Under the pieces are notes generated by a model. That model saw nothing but the letters and a program-made list of their open reading frames with translations, was not told the origin of the DNA and searched no databases. A stretch of DNA of 64,000 nt, from positions 868,001 through 932,000 of the forward strand of contig CBDHHR010001146.1 of NCBI GenBank assembly GCA_965263245.1. The letters run 5' to 3'. Below, piece by piece: positions 25,401-35,918 of this stretch. Numbering within the stretch: position 1 is the first letter of the stretch; every line of letters starts with the position of its first letter. Source of the stretch: DT-68 sp965263245 (GTDB lineage: Bacteria; Bacillota_I; Bacilli_A; Mycoplasmatales; Metamycoplasmataceae). The position numbers and the translations under genes were made by a program.

Positions 25401-28082
25401 GATCTTTTAAAAATTAATGATAGTATTGATTCACTTACTCCTGGAGTAAGAACAAACGTTGTTTTAACAATTTCAGTTGGTACTCAATCCGATAACATTA
25501 ATGTTGAAGTTTTTAGAGCTTTAAGTGACATTGAAATAGTTGATGAACTTAAAAATGAACTTGAAAAACTTTCTCCAAAAGAAATTACAATTAGTGCAAC
25601 TTCTGGAACAATTACTGATAATAAACAAGCTATACTAGATGCTCTTAAACTATTAATTAGTTCTAAAAACATTGATTTAAAAGAAACAAACATTTTAGTT
25701 AAAGAAGAAAATACTAAAATAACCTTATTAGGAGTTCTGTTTACAATCAAAATTACTAAGGGATTAATAAATCAAGAAATTACTTCAATTTATACAGTTA
25801 AAAGAAGTAAAAATAATCAGGAAATAAATAATGATAAAGTTAATGAAATTAAAAATAAAATTAAAGATAAAAACTTAATAATTGATAAAGATGTTGATAC
25901 TTCAACTGATGCAAAAATACTTTTAGCAATTAAAAATCAACTTAAAAAACAAAATCCTTCATTAACTAATCAAGATCTTTTAAAAATTACTGATGATGTT
26001 GATTCGCTTACTCCAGGAGTAAAAACAAACGTGGTTTTAACAATTTCTATTGGTACAGAAAGTGATACTATTAACATTAATGTTATTAAATCTTTAACTG
26101 ACCTTGAATCAGTTAAAGCTCTTAAAAAAGAACTTGAAAGTCTTTCTCCAAAAGAAATTACAATTAGTGCAACTTCTGGAACAGTTACTAATAATAAACA
26201 AGCTATACTAGATGCTCTTAAATTATTAATTAGTTCTAAAAACATTGATTTAAATGAAACAAACGTTTTAGTTAAAGAAGAAGATACTGAGTTAACTTTA
26301 AACGGAATACCTTTTACAATTTTAATATCTAAAGGAGATATAACTGAAGAAATTACTTCAATTTATACAGTTAAAAGAAGTTTAACAAATCAAGAAATAG
26401 TTTCAAGAATAAAAGCAAAAATTCAAGATAAAGTTCTTATAATACCAAAAAATGTTGATACTTCAAATGATGCAAAAATACTTTTAGCAATTAGAAACCA
26501 ACTTAAAGTCGAAAATCCTTCATTAAATGATAAAGAACTTGAAAAAATTGCAGATAACATTATAAATTTAAAACCCGAAAAGAAAATTCCTGTAATTTTA
26601 AAAATTAAATCAGGAAATATAAGCGAATTAATTAAAATTTTTGTAACAAAAAAAAGAAATATAAAATTATGAACCAAAAATTCTGCCATTTTAAAAGGTT
26701 CTAACGTTGATGATGGTGTTAATGGAAGAATTTTTCAAGACTCTTCTGGAAATCTTTGAATAATGTCCTACAAAAAAAGACTTCAAGTTCTTAAAAGAGA
26801 TTCATCACAATGAACTAGTAGCACAACAAGTGGTTTAACAAAAGGATCTAACATTGAATACGGAATGAGTGGAATTCTTTTTGAAGACACTTTTGGAAAT
26901 CTTTGAGCAATGGGTCGTAAATGAGAATATGATAAATCAAAATTAAGAGAAGGTAAACTCCAAGTTCTTATTAAAAATAAAGATGGTAATTTGGCAGATT
27001 CGTGAATTGATACAAATGAAAAATTATTAAAAGGTTCAAACATAAAAAACGGATACGATGAGGCTGCTATTTTCGAAGACTCCTCTGGAAACATCTGGGC
27101 AATGTCAGAAAATACAAAACTTAAAGTTCTAAAAAAACAAAAAGATGGCACTTTTGTTGATTCATGAACTGATGATAATAGTGAAAAAGGCGAAAAATTA
27201 CTACGAGGTTCAAACATTATTAATGGAAAAAAAGGCTTTATTTTTGAAGACTCCTCTGGAAACATTTGAACAATGGCTAAAGGAACAAGACTTCAAGTTC
27301 TTGCTAAAAAGAAAGATGGTACTTTTGAAGATAGATGAAATAGTAAAGGAAAATTATTAAGTGGTTCAAACATTAATAATGGAGAATTAGGAATTATGTT
27401 TGAAGATTCATTTGGAAATCTTTGGGCAATTGCAAAAAACACAAAACTTCAAGTTTTACGTAAAAAGCAAGATGGTACTTTTGCTAACGCTTGAACTAAC
27501 AATAATGAACCATTATTAAAAGATTCTAATGTAAAAAATAGCGAAGGAGGAATATTTATTTTCCAAGATTCTTCTAAAAACCTTTGAATAATGAGTAAAG
27601 ATTCCAAACTTCAAGTTCTTAAAGCAAACCAAAATGGTGATGGTTATGTAGATTCTTGAACTAATAATAATGGTTTAAATAATGAAGAAACAAGTGATAA
27701 AAATGATAAAAGAAAATGAAATATTCGTAGAAGACCTTTAAATAATGATAATTCTAATAATAAAAAAATTGAACCATTATTAAAAAATTCAAAAATTAAT
27801 AATGGTTGATTTGGATTTATTTTTGAAGACTCTTCTGGAAATCTTTGAGCAATGGGAGATGGTTCAAAACTCCAAGTTCTTGTCAAAAATAAAGATGGTT
27901 CATTTAGAGATTCATGAACTGATGATAATAGCAAAAATGGTGAACCATTATTAAAAGGTTCAAAAATTAATAATGGTCAATATGGATTTATTTTTGAAGA
28001 CTCTTCCGGAAACCTTTGAGCAATGGCAAATGGTTCAAAACTTCAAGTATTTGATAAAACACAACAAAGATGAATTTCCTAA
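19401..28082 (+). CDS. Giant surface protein: 12-13 tandem ~190-aa repeats plus eight propeller-like modules
   Basis: One frame of 2,893 residues with TGA as Trp. A signal anchor lies at residues ~13-37 (FTLIGFVTSVSVGVTAIFW), with no Cys. From residue ~60 to ~2,420 a repeat of about 190 residues recurs; the landmark DVDTSNDAKILLAIKNQL appears 13 times, about 570 nt apart. Each unit also has SLTPGVKTNVVLTIS, ISATSGTITDNKQAI and TELTLNGVPFTI. It resembles the mycoplasma lipoprotein-associated domain (Lipoprotein_17-like), here doubled per unit. The last ~470 residues are eight modules with IFEDSSGNLWAM and KLQVL, the most Reg_prop-like in the window. The likely product is a long stalk carrying a propeller head. 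The ribosome site is AAAAAAGGAAAAA. No poly-T tract precedes it, so it may be constitutive. Confidence 0.82.
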
Positions 28083-28113
28083 AAAATTAATAATTTTAAA
28101 ATTTATTAAAAAA

Positions 28114-29379
28114 TTATGCTATTTTTTCAATATCCATGTATGAAACTAATTTTTTAGGAATTGTTATTGAACCATCTTTATTTTGATAATTTTCTAATAT
28201 TGCAGCAATAACTCTATCTATGGCAAGGCCAGAACCATTAATAGTGTAAGAAATTTGGGTTTGATTATTTTTGTCTTTATACCTAATTGAAGCTCTTTTA
28301 CCTTGAAAAGTACTAAAACCTGAAATTGAAGAAACTTCTCTATACCTTTTTTCGGAAGGAATTCAAATTTCTAAATCAATTGTTTCTTCAGCAGCAAATC
28401 CTAAATCTCCGGTGCATAACATAATTTCTTGAAACGGAAGTTCAAGATCTAATAAAACTTGTTTTGCATCATTAATTGTTTTTATAAATTCTTTTTGATA
28501 ATCTTCTTTTGAAGTGAATTTAACAAGTTCAACCTTATAAAACTGGTGTGATCTAATTAAACCTTTTGTATCTTTACCGCCTGAACCAGCTTCTGATCTA
28601 AAACAAGGAGTAAAAGCTGTGTATGCAACCGGTGAAGATAAATCAATAATTTCATTATTAAATAAATTTGTTAAAGGGACTTCTGCAGTGGGGATAAGGT
28701 AAGATTGAGAATTTTGAATCTTAAATAAATCTTCTTCAAATTTTGGAAGTTGTCCGGTTCCTTTTAACATGTCGTATTTAACAATTAAAGGAACTAATCA
28801 TTCAATATAACCGTTTTTAATATGTTTATCTAACATAAAATTTTGAAGTGCTCTAACTAATTTTGCACCAAGACCTTTGTATGACCAATATCTTGAACCT
28901 GATAGTTTAACTGATCTTTTAAAATCAACAATATCTAGTTTTTGACCAATTTCATAATGAGGAATTACATTAGTAATTTTACCCTTTCCTAAACTATCAT
29001 ATTCTTTGATAACAACATTATCATTTTCATCATTTCCAACCGGAGTGTTATCACTTGGTAAATTCGGAATATACAAAAGCATTTTTTCAATTTTAACGTT
29101 TACATCTTTTTCTTCATCACTAATTTTTTCAATTTCTTTTTCAATTTTTTTTATTTTATTTAAATCATTTTCGATAAATTGTTTTTTTTGTTTTTTAAGT
29201 CCGATGTTTTTAGATATTAAATTTTTTTGTGATTTTAAATTTTGAAGATTAGTCATTAACTTTGACCTTTTTTGCGATAAAATAAAAATTTTTTTTATTT
29301 TTGAAACATCAAAATTTCTTGTTTTTAATTTTTGAATAACCTTTTCTTTATTATTAATAATGCTTTTTAGTTCTAACAT
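28114..29379 (-). CDS. serS: Seryl-tRNA synthetase
   Basis: 421 residues, the normal length. The start MLELKSI matches the family; an in-frame ATG 45 nt upstream was rejected. The N-terminal coiled-coil arm is at residues ~35-105. Motif 2 is FRSEAGSGGKDTKGLIRSHQF, shortened here to its core, and motif 3 is NGSGLAIDRVIAAILENYQ. It charges tRNA-Ser. It is convergent with the giant surface gene, 31 nt apart across an AT-rich spacer. The TATAAT lies 9 nt before the ATG and there is no Shine-Dalgarno. Confidence 0.96.
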
Positions 29380-29388
29380 AACAAGTAA

Positions 29389-29394
29389 ATTATA
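29389..29394 (-). promoter_or_regulatory. -10 box for serS, near-leaderless spacing
   Basis: TATAAT 9 nt upstream of the serS ATG, so the predicted 5' leader is 0-3 nt. Confidence 0.55.
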
Positions 29395-29484
29395 TATTAA
29401 TTTAATATTTTGAAAATAAAACAACTACTAGCAAAAAACTAATTTTAAATTATTCAAAAATTTCTCATGGTGAATTTATTCATA

Positions 29485-29561
29485 TGGCGCACCTAGAAGG
29501 ACTCGAACCCTCAACATCTTGGGCCGTAACCAAGCACTCTATCCAGTTGAGCTATAGGTGC
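29485..29561 (-). tRNA. tRNA-Arg (anticodon ACG)
   Basis: 77 nt with encoded CCA. The acceptor stem GCACCTA/TAGGTGC has discriminator G. The anticodon stem CTTGG/CCAAG holds loop TTACGGC, so the anticodon is ACG (inosine-modified for CGN). The T-arm is GAGGGTTCGAGTCCTTC. Confidence 0.95.
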
Positions 29562-29564
29562 AAA

Positions 29565-29640
29565 TGGAGGCGCTAACCGGATTCGAACCGGCAATCATGG
29601 TGTTGCAGACCACAGCCTTAACCAATTTGGCCATAGCGCC
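29565..29640 (-). tRNA. tRNA-Cys (anticodon GCA)
   Basis: 76 nt with encoded CCA. The acceptor stem is GGCGCTA/TAGCGCC with discriminator T (U73, the Cys identity base). The loop CTGCAAC gives anticodon GCA. The T-arm is GCCGGTTCGAATCCGGT. It is transcribed just before tRNA-Arg, 3 nt apart, as one unit. Confidence 0.95.
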
Positions 29641-29660
29641 ACTTGTCTTTAATAATTATT

Positions 29661-29666
29661 ATTATA
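29661..29666 (-). promoter_or_regulatory. -10 box for the tRNA-Cys/tRNA-Arg unit
   Basis: TATAAT on the minus strand, 20 nt before the tRNA-Cys 5' end. The rest of 29,667-29,954 is AT-rich and holds only the hairpin listed next. Confidence 0.5.
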
Positions 29667-29734
29667 ACAAGTATAATTTATCTATTGTGATATATTATTC
29701 CATTTTAGTGTTTTTTTAATTAAACTTATATGTA

Positions 29735-29761
29735 AAAAATATTAATATGATTAATATTTTT
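29735..29761. terminator. AT-only hairpin between tRNAs and the surface array
   Basis: Perfect 12-bp inverted repeat AAAAATATTAAT / ATTAATATTTTT with a 3-nt loop. It lies 194 nt past the stop of the 29,955 surface gene and may end array transcription. It has no GC, so the stem is weak. Confidence 0.35.
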
Positions 29762-29954
29762 AGTAACTATTTTTTAAAAAATAGAATATAAAATTTTTAT
29801 GTAAATAAGTTTTTGGATCAACTACAACATCTATTATTTTAAAAAATAAAAGATACAATTAAACTGTAAAAAAATTACTTTTAAAATCATTAAAATAATT
29901 TTATTATTTCTTTTAAATTAAAAATTTAAAAATTAATAAACATTAAAGGGAAAA

Positions 29955-31571
29955 TTAATCAATAGGTTTTTCTCATGAATCTACATAAGCACTTTTATTT
30001 TCATTTGCTCTAAGAACTTGGAGTTTTGGATAAATTACTTTTAAAACTTTATTAACATATCTAAGTTCTTGAAAACCTGTTACTCAAAGATTTTTGAATT
30101 GATCTTGAAAGATTGTTCCACCTTGACCTTGATTAATGCTTGAATTTTTTAATAATCCAACGTTATTAACACTTGTTCAACCAGTAGCTTCATCATAACC
30201 ATCTTTATTTGCATTTGCTTTAAGAACTTGGAGTTTTGTATATCTTCCCATTGCTCAAAGGTTTTTAAATGAATCTTGAAAAATTGTTCCGTATCTTCCG
30301 TTAGTAATGTTTGAATTTTTCGTTAATCCACTATCAGTATCACTTTTTCAACTAGTAGTTACATAATCATCTTTATTTTGGTTTGCTCTAAGAACTTGCA
30401 GTTTTGTTTTAGTACCCATTGATCAAAGGTTTTTAAATGAATCTTTAAAAATTACTCCGTCTCAACCATGAGTAATATTTGAACCTTTTAATAGTCAAGT
30501 TGCTGAACTTGAATTATTACTATCTCAGCCCGTAGTTACATAATCATCTTTATTTTGGTTTGCTCTAAGAACTTGCAGTTTTGAATCAGCCATTGTTCAA
30601 AGGTTTTTAAATTCATCTTGAAGAATTTTTCCAACTCAATTTGTCGTTTTATTAATATTTGAATTTAGTAATAATCCACTATTAATATCACTTTTTCAAC
30701 CAATGGTTTCATCATAAGTATTTTTTTGCGAATTTGCTTTAAGAACTTGGAGTTTTGATTTAGTACCTTTTGATCAAAGGTTTTTAAATTGATCTTGAAA
30801 AATTATTCCGCCATAACCTTCACTAATTTTTGAACCTTTTAATAATCCGGTTGCCAAACTTGAATTATTACTATTTCAGCCCGTAGTTACGTAGCCATCT
30901 TTATTTTGGTTTGCTTTAAGAACTTGAAGACCAGTTCTATCTCCTATTGATCAAAGATTTTTAAATTTGTCTTGAAAAATTTTTCCACCTCAACCATTAG
31001 TAATATTTGAACCTTTTAATAATCCGGTTGCTGAACCTGAATTATTACTATCTCAGCCTGTAGTTACGTAGCCATCTTTATTTTGGTTTGCTTTAAGAAC
31101 TTGAAGATTAGAATATTTACTCATTGCTCAAAGATTTTTAAATTGATCTTGAAAAATTATTCCATTTTTACCATTAATAATGTTTGAATTTTTTAATAAT
31201 ACTTCACCATTGTTGCTGTCATCATTAGTTCAACCAGTGTCTACATAACCATCTTTATTTTGGTTTGCTTTAAGAACTTGCAGTTTTGTATGAATAGTTT
31301 TTTTAGTTCCGTTAACATCTTTAGTTATTGAATCACTCATTGTTCAGAGGTTTTTAAAAGAATCTTGAAAAATTGTTGATCCATTACCATCAAAAATGTT
31401 TGAATTTTTTAATAAATCAATTTTTTCAACATTATTTTTATTTTCGTTAATTTTTTCAACATTATTTTTATTTTGATTAGCATTAAGAATTACAATGGGA
31501 GTAATAATTGCAGCTAAAATTCCTACAATTAATCCTAGTAAAATAATTTTTTTAGTTTTTGATAATTTCAT
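29955..31571 (-). CDS. Mvsp-like surface protein, eight modules (permutation partner A)
   Basis: 538 residues. The start is the second of two ATGs, which places AAGGAAA at the same spacing as in the paralogues. The anchor is at residues ~8-30; a short NKNNVEKINE duplication follows, then eight modules. In order their landmarks are IFDGNGS (with the SITKDVNG insert), IINGKNG, ITNGWGG, ISEGYGG, INKTTNWVG, ITHGWDG, ITNGRYG and INQGQGG (with a VIYPKL insert). The protein at 35,919-37,559 has the same eight in the order 3-4-5-6-7-8-1-2. Its promoter keeps only six T where the other array genes have 13-14. Confidence 0.85.
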
Positions 31572-31601
31572 CATTTTCCTTCATATTTAAATTATTTATA
31601 A

Positions 31602-31627
31602 ATTATAAAATATGTCTTTACAAAAAA
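31602..31627 (-). promoter_or_regulatory. Array promoter with shortened T tract (6 T)
   Basis: TATAAT (31602-31607) is preceded by the conserved AAAGACA region, but the tract is only six T (31622-31627), with different upstream sequence. It looks locked relative to its paralogues. Confidence 0.55.
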
Positions 31628-31704
31628 CAATCATTTTGTTTAATAAAAAATTTCTTTTTAAAGATTTTTTAAAAACATTTACAAACATTAAAACAATGAA
31701 ATAA

Positions 31705-34470
31705 TTAATTACTAGGTTTTTGTCATGAATCTACATAACCATCATTATTTACATTTACTTTAAGAACTTGAAGTTTTGTGTAAATAATTATTCGAACGTT
31801 TTTGATTGTTTTAGTTTTTGAAAAACTCATTGCTCAAAGGTTTTTAAATTTATCTTGAAAAATTACTCCATTAGAACCATTTTCGATACTTGAACCATTT
31901 GTTAAACCACTATTATTAGCACTAGTTCAACCAGTAATTTCATCATAACCATCTTTTTGATTGTTTGCTCTAAGAACTTGGAGATTAGAATTTATACTCA
32001 TTGCTCAAAGGTTACCAAAATCATCTTGAAAAATTGTTGAACTAGTACCATCAGTAATTTTTGAACCATTTAATAATCCATTAGTAGTATTGGTTCAACC
32101 TATAACTTCATCATATCCATCTTTATTATTATTTACCCTAAGAACTTGAAAAGGTTTACCAAATGCCGTTGCTCAAAGATTACCAAAATCATCTTGAAAA
32201 ATTGTTCCGGCTTCACCATTTATAATCTTTGAACCCTTTGTTAATCCACTATTATTAACACTAGTTCAACCAGTACTTTCATCATAGCCATCTCCATTAC
32301 TATTTACTCTAAGAACTTGAAGACTTTTTCTACTTCCCATTGCTCAAAGGTTTTTAAATTCATCTTGGAAAATTGTTCCATTAAGACCATCAATAATATT
32401 TGAACCCTTTAGTAAATTTTCGTTTAAAACATCATCAGTTCAACCTGTATTAACATAGTCATCTTCATCCTGGTTTACCCTAAGAACTTGAAGTTTTGAA
32501 TTGTAGCCCATAGTTCAAAGGTTTTTAAATTCATCTTGGAAAATTGTTCCTTCTCTACCGTCACTTATATTTGAACCATTTGTTAATCCGCTATCATTAG
32601 CACTAGTTCAACCAGTAATTTCATCATAACCATCTTTTTGATCATTTGCTCTAAGAACTTGGAGTTTTTTATCATTTGACATTGCTCAAAGGTTTTTAAA
32701 TTCATCTTGGAAAATTATTAATTTTCAACCATTAATATCTAAATTTTTTGTTAATCCACCATCATTTGTAACATTAGTTCAACCAGTAATTTCATCATAA
32801 CCATCTTTTTGATCATTTGCTCTAAGAACTTGGAGATTTGTTTGGTATCCCATTGCTCAAAGGTTTTTAAATTTATCTTGAAAAATTGTTCCACCAGTAC
32901 CAGCAACAATATTTGAACCTTTTAATAATGACTCCCCATTATCATCATTATCGTTAGTTCAAGAATTTACATAACCATCTTTATTTTGATTTGATTTAAG
33001 AACTTGGAGTTTTGTATTAAAAGTTTCTTTGTTTCCATCAACATCTCTAGTTATTGAAGAACTCATTGCTCAAAGGTTACCAAAATCATCTTGGAAAATT
33101 GTTCCGCCATTACCATTAATAATGTTTGAACTTTTTAATAAATTAGCTTTTTCAACATAAATATTTAATAATGAAGTTGTAGAATCAATGCTAATACTAA
33201 GAATAACTTCGGTTCTAATTCCTAAAGTTAAAGATGAAAGATTAATGCTAATTTTTGAAAGATCATCATTATTTAAAAAGGGGTTTTCTTTTTGAAGTTG
33301 ATTTTTAATTGCATTTTGAATTTCACTTTGGTTTTGGGTTGAAACGTTAGGAGCAATTAAAATATCTTTATCAATGATTTTTTCTTTAATTTGGTTTATT
33401 TTTTCTTGAGATGTGATATTTAAAGATTGCTTTGCACTAAAACCTTGAACTTCAACATCAACATTATTTTTGGAAAGAACTAAAATAATGCTAGTTGCTG
33501 GTTGATCATTATTAGGTAAATTATTACCAGAATTTTTAACTTCTAAAGAAACTCCGTTTAAATCAATTTCGTCATAACCATCTAAATTTTCAATTGCACT
33601 TTTAATTGCAGCTTTATTATGAGTAATTGTTTTATCTTCACTTGGAGCATAAACTTCTACTTCTTTAGTTTCTAAATTTTCTAAACTTGATTTTAATTCA
33701 TTAAGTTCTCTTGTAATAATATTGACTTGATTAGGAGCAAGTTGCTTAGCACTAAAACCACTTACTTCAGTATTATAAGTACCTTTTGAAAGAATAAAAA
33801 TAATGCTTGTAGGAGTTGCACTATGTAAAGGTAATTGGTTAGAATTTTCTTTTACTTTAATTTTTACTTCTTTTTCTTTAAAATCAATCTCTAAATAACC
33901 TTCTACTTGCTTAAGGGTATTTAAAATCGCATCTTTATTGCCATTAACACTTTTATCATCAACTTTAGCTTTAAGTTCTAAAGTTTTTGTTGTTAATTTA
34001 GTTAAAGCATTTTTAACACTATTAACATCAGCAATAATTTCTTGCTGATTTTGTTCTCTTATAACAAAATAAGGTTTTTCAGAATCAACTGTTTTTGAAT
34101 ATTTTCCTTTTGAAATTTTAATTTGAATTTTTGCAAAATTAGGTGAAATATCTCGATCGTTTTTCATATAAATTTCAATTTTAACTTCTTTTAAATTTGA
34201 AGCACCAATTAAAGTTTTAATTTTTGCAACAATTTTTTCTTGATTATTAGCAACAATTTTACCGGTTAAACTACTTGCAAATTTTAATATTCTTTGATTT
34301 TGATTTTTTTCTTCAAGTATTTTAATTACATTTTCAACATCTTTTTGATTTTGTTCATCTTGATTATCTTCTTTTGTATTAAGCAATACAACAGGAATAA
34401 AAACTGCAGTTGCCAAAATTCCGATAGAAGCTCCTAATAAAATAAACTTTTTTGTTTTTGATAATTTCAT
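31705..34470 (-). CDS. Mvsp-like surface protein: anchored stalk domains plus eight modules
   Basis: 921 residues, an intermediate between the giant and the short proteins. The anchor is at residues ~8-30. Three lipoprotein-associated-type domains follow to residue ~355, recognisable from VANNQEKIVAKIKTLI, NGNKDAILNTLKQVEGYLEID and THNKAAIKSAIENLDGYDEID. One unit like the giant's 190-aa repeat comes next (VSTQNQSEIQNAIKNQLQKE and SLTLGIRTEVILSIS). Residues ~445-921 are eight modules; module 1 has the SITRDVDG insert and module 8 a longer KTIKNVRI insert. It shows that both repeat types belong to one modular system: domain stalk, then propeller-like head. The last codons are GYVDSWQKP. Confidence 0.85.
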
Positions 34471-34490
34471 AATTTCCTTTATATTTTGAA

Positions 34491-34545
34491 ATTATAAAAT
34501 TGTTCTTTGCAAAAAAAAAAAAAAGTTCATTTAGTGACCTAAAAA
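34491..34545 (-). promoter_or_regulatory. Array promoter, 14 T
   Basis: TATAAT 34491-34496, 14 nt spacer, T tract 34511-34524. The upstream palindrome is imperfect here (TTTAGGTCACTAAA). Confidence 0.7.
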
Positions 34546-34708
34546 GCTTATTTTAAAGCTTTTAAGATTTTTTTTAATCAAAAAATAATAATGAATGTAA
34601 ATAATAAAAAGATTTAAAAAACAAAATTTATAAAATATTTAAATATATCTTTATAAAGAAAAATAATCATTCTTTTTTTTAATAAGATTTTATTTTTTAT
34701 TTTTTTGT

Positions 34709-35773
34709 TTAATGTTTTTTTACTTGAAAAGTTTGATCTATTGCAAGAGTTGTTCCAGATGTTTTTCCAATAAATACATCAATATATTGAGGAATTCTTG
34801 AAATTGATTTATTTATCCTAGTATTGATTACCACATTAGTTCCCCTTAAACTTGGATGATTAGGATCACCATTAATATTTGAAGGATCAATTAATATTCT
34901 TAATTTTTTTATAATCTCAATTTGATTTTGATTATTTAAAACACCTCCGGTTGAGTCACTCGGAAGAGTAATTATTAAATCTTGACCAGTTTTAGATTCA
35001 AGAACTTTTTTTATTGCTGCTATATCTTCATTAGCAGTAAAAATTCTTACTTGGAAAGTTTTTGTTGTGCTAAGAGTTGTTCCACCAGCTTTACTAATTG
35101 ACACAACAATATTCTGAGGAGTTGTTGAAATTGGTGTATCAGCATTCATTGAAATTTCTAATGATGTTTCTCTTAAACTTAAATGATTAGCTTCTCCATT
35201 AGTATTTGAAGGATCAATTAATATTCTTAATTTTTTTATAATTGCATTTCTATTAACAATATTTCCAATAATGTTTCCGGTTGAACTACTCGGAAGAATA
35301 ATTATTAAATCATTTCCAATTTTAGAATCAAGAATATTCTTTATTGCTGCTATATCTTTATCAACATCAATGATTGATTGTTTTTTAACTGAAAAACCTT
35401 CAATTTCCTTAGAAAATTCATTTTTTGTTAGTTTAATAATAATTTTTTGTGTAGTAGTAGAGATATTGCTATCATTTTTCATTGAAACTTCAATTTTTAC
35501 ATCATTTAAATTTTCTTTACCAATTAAAGTTTTAATTTTTTCAACAATTTTTTCTTGATTATTAGCAATGATTTTACTGCTAGCACTATTTGAAAGTTCA
35601 ATAATTTTTTCTTTAGTTGTTTTGGCTTTTAAAATCTTAAATAATTTTTCTACATCATTTTCTTCATTTTTTTTATCTTTATTAAGAAGAACAATTGGAA
35701 TTGCTAAGGAAGTAGTTAATATTGCTAAAGTTGTTCCTAATAAAAGTATTTTTTTAGTTTTTGTTAATTTCAT
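34709..35773 (-). CDS. Anchored three-domain surface protein (array family type member)
   Basis: 354 residues; this entry describes the family. An uncleaved-looking signal anchor lies at residues ~8-30 (KKILLLGTTLAILTTSLAIP), without lipobox Cys. Domain 1 (~40-130) has SKIIANNQEKIVEKIKTLIG and ends in GFSVKK. Domains 2 (~137-243) and 3 (~246-354) share the pattern DIAAIKxIL, then DLIIxLPSxSTG, then IIKKLRILIDPSN, then SLRGT, then ISTTPQxIxVxISK, ending FQVK. They resemble lipoprotein-associated domains of mycoplasma surface proteins. There are no propeller modules. The segment after SLRGT in domain 3 is hypervariable between paralogues. It starts from AAAGGAAATT 25 nt after a TATAAT with a poly-T tract. 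Confidence 0.78.
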   Translation of the reverse strand: MKLTKTKKILLLGTTLAILTTSLAIPIVLLNKDKKNEENDVEKLFKILKAKTTKEKIIELSNSASSKIIANNQEKIVEKIKTLIGKENLNDVKIEVSMKNDSNISTTTQKIIIKLTKNEFSKEIEGFSVKKQSIIDVDKDIAAIKNILDSKIGNDLIIILPSSSTGNIIGNIVNRNAIIKKLRILIDPSNTNGEANHLSLRETSLEISMNADTPISTTPQNIVVSISKAGGTTLSTTKTFQVRIFTANEDIAAIKKVLESKTGQDLIITLPSDSTGGVLNNQNQIEIIKKLRILIDPSNINGDPNHPSLRGTNVVINTRINKSISRIPQYIDVFIGKTSGTTLAIDQTFQVKKH

Positions 35774-35792
35774 AATTTCCTTTACAATTTAG

Positions 35793-35845
35793 ATTATAAA
35801 ATGTCTTCTTGCAAAAAAAAAAAAAAGTTTATTTAGTAAGCTAAA
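35793..35845 (-). promoter_or_regulatory. Array promoter, 14 T
   Basis: TATAAT 35793-35798, 14 nt, T tract 35813-35826, then the palindrome-like TTTAGTAAGCTAAA (35832-35845). Confidence 0.72.
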
Positions 35846-35918
35846 AAGCTTATTTTAAAGACTTTAAGATTTTTTTAATGAAAAATATAATAATCAATAT
35901 AAGTAAATAATAAAATAA

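Noticed and set aside
27145..27360. Plus-strand ORF starting MALLLIHEL
   Set aside because: It is out of frame with the giant surface protein, whose module repeats run through this interval.
19401..28082. A series of separate short genes
   Set aside because: All pieces share one frame and join through TGA codons at conserved Trp positions; only TGA, not TAA or TAG, interrupts them.
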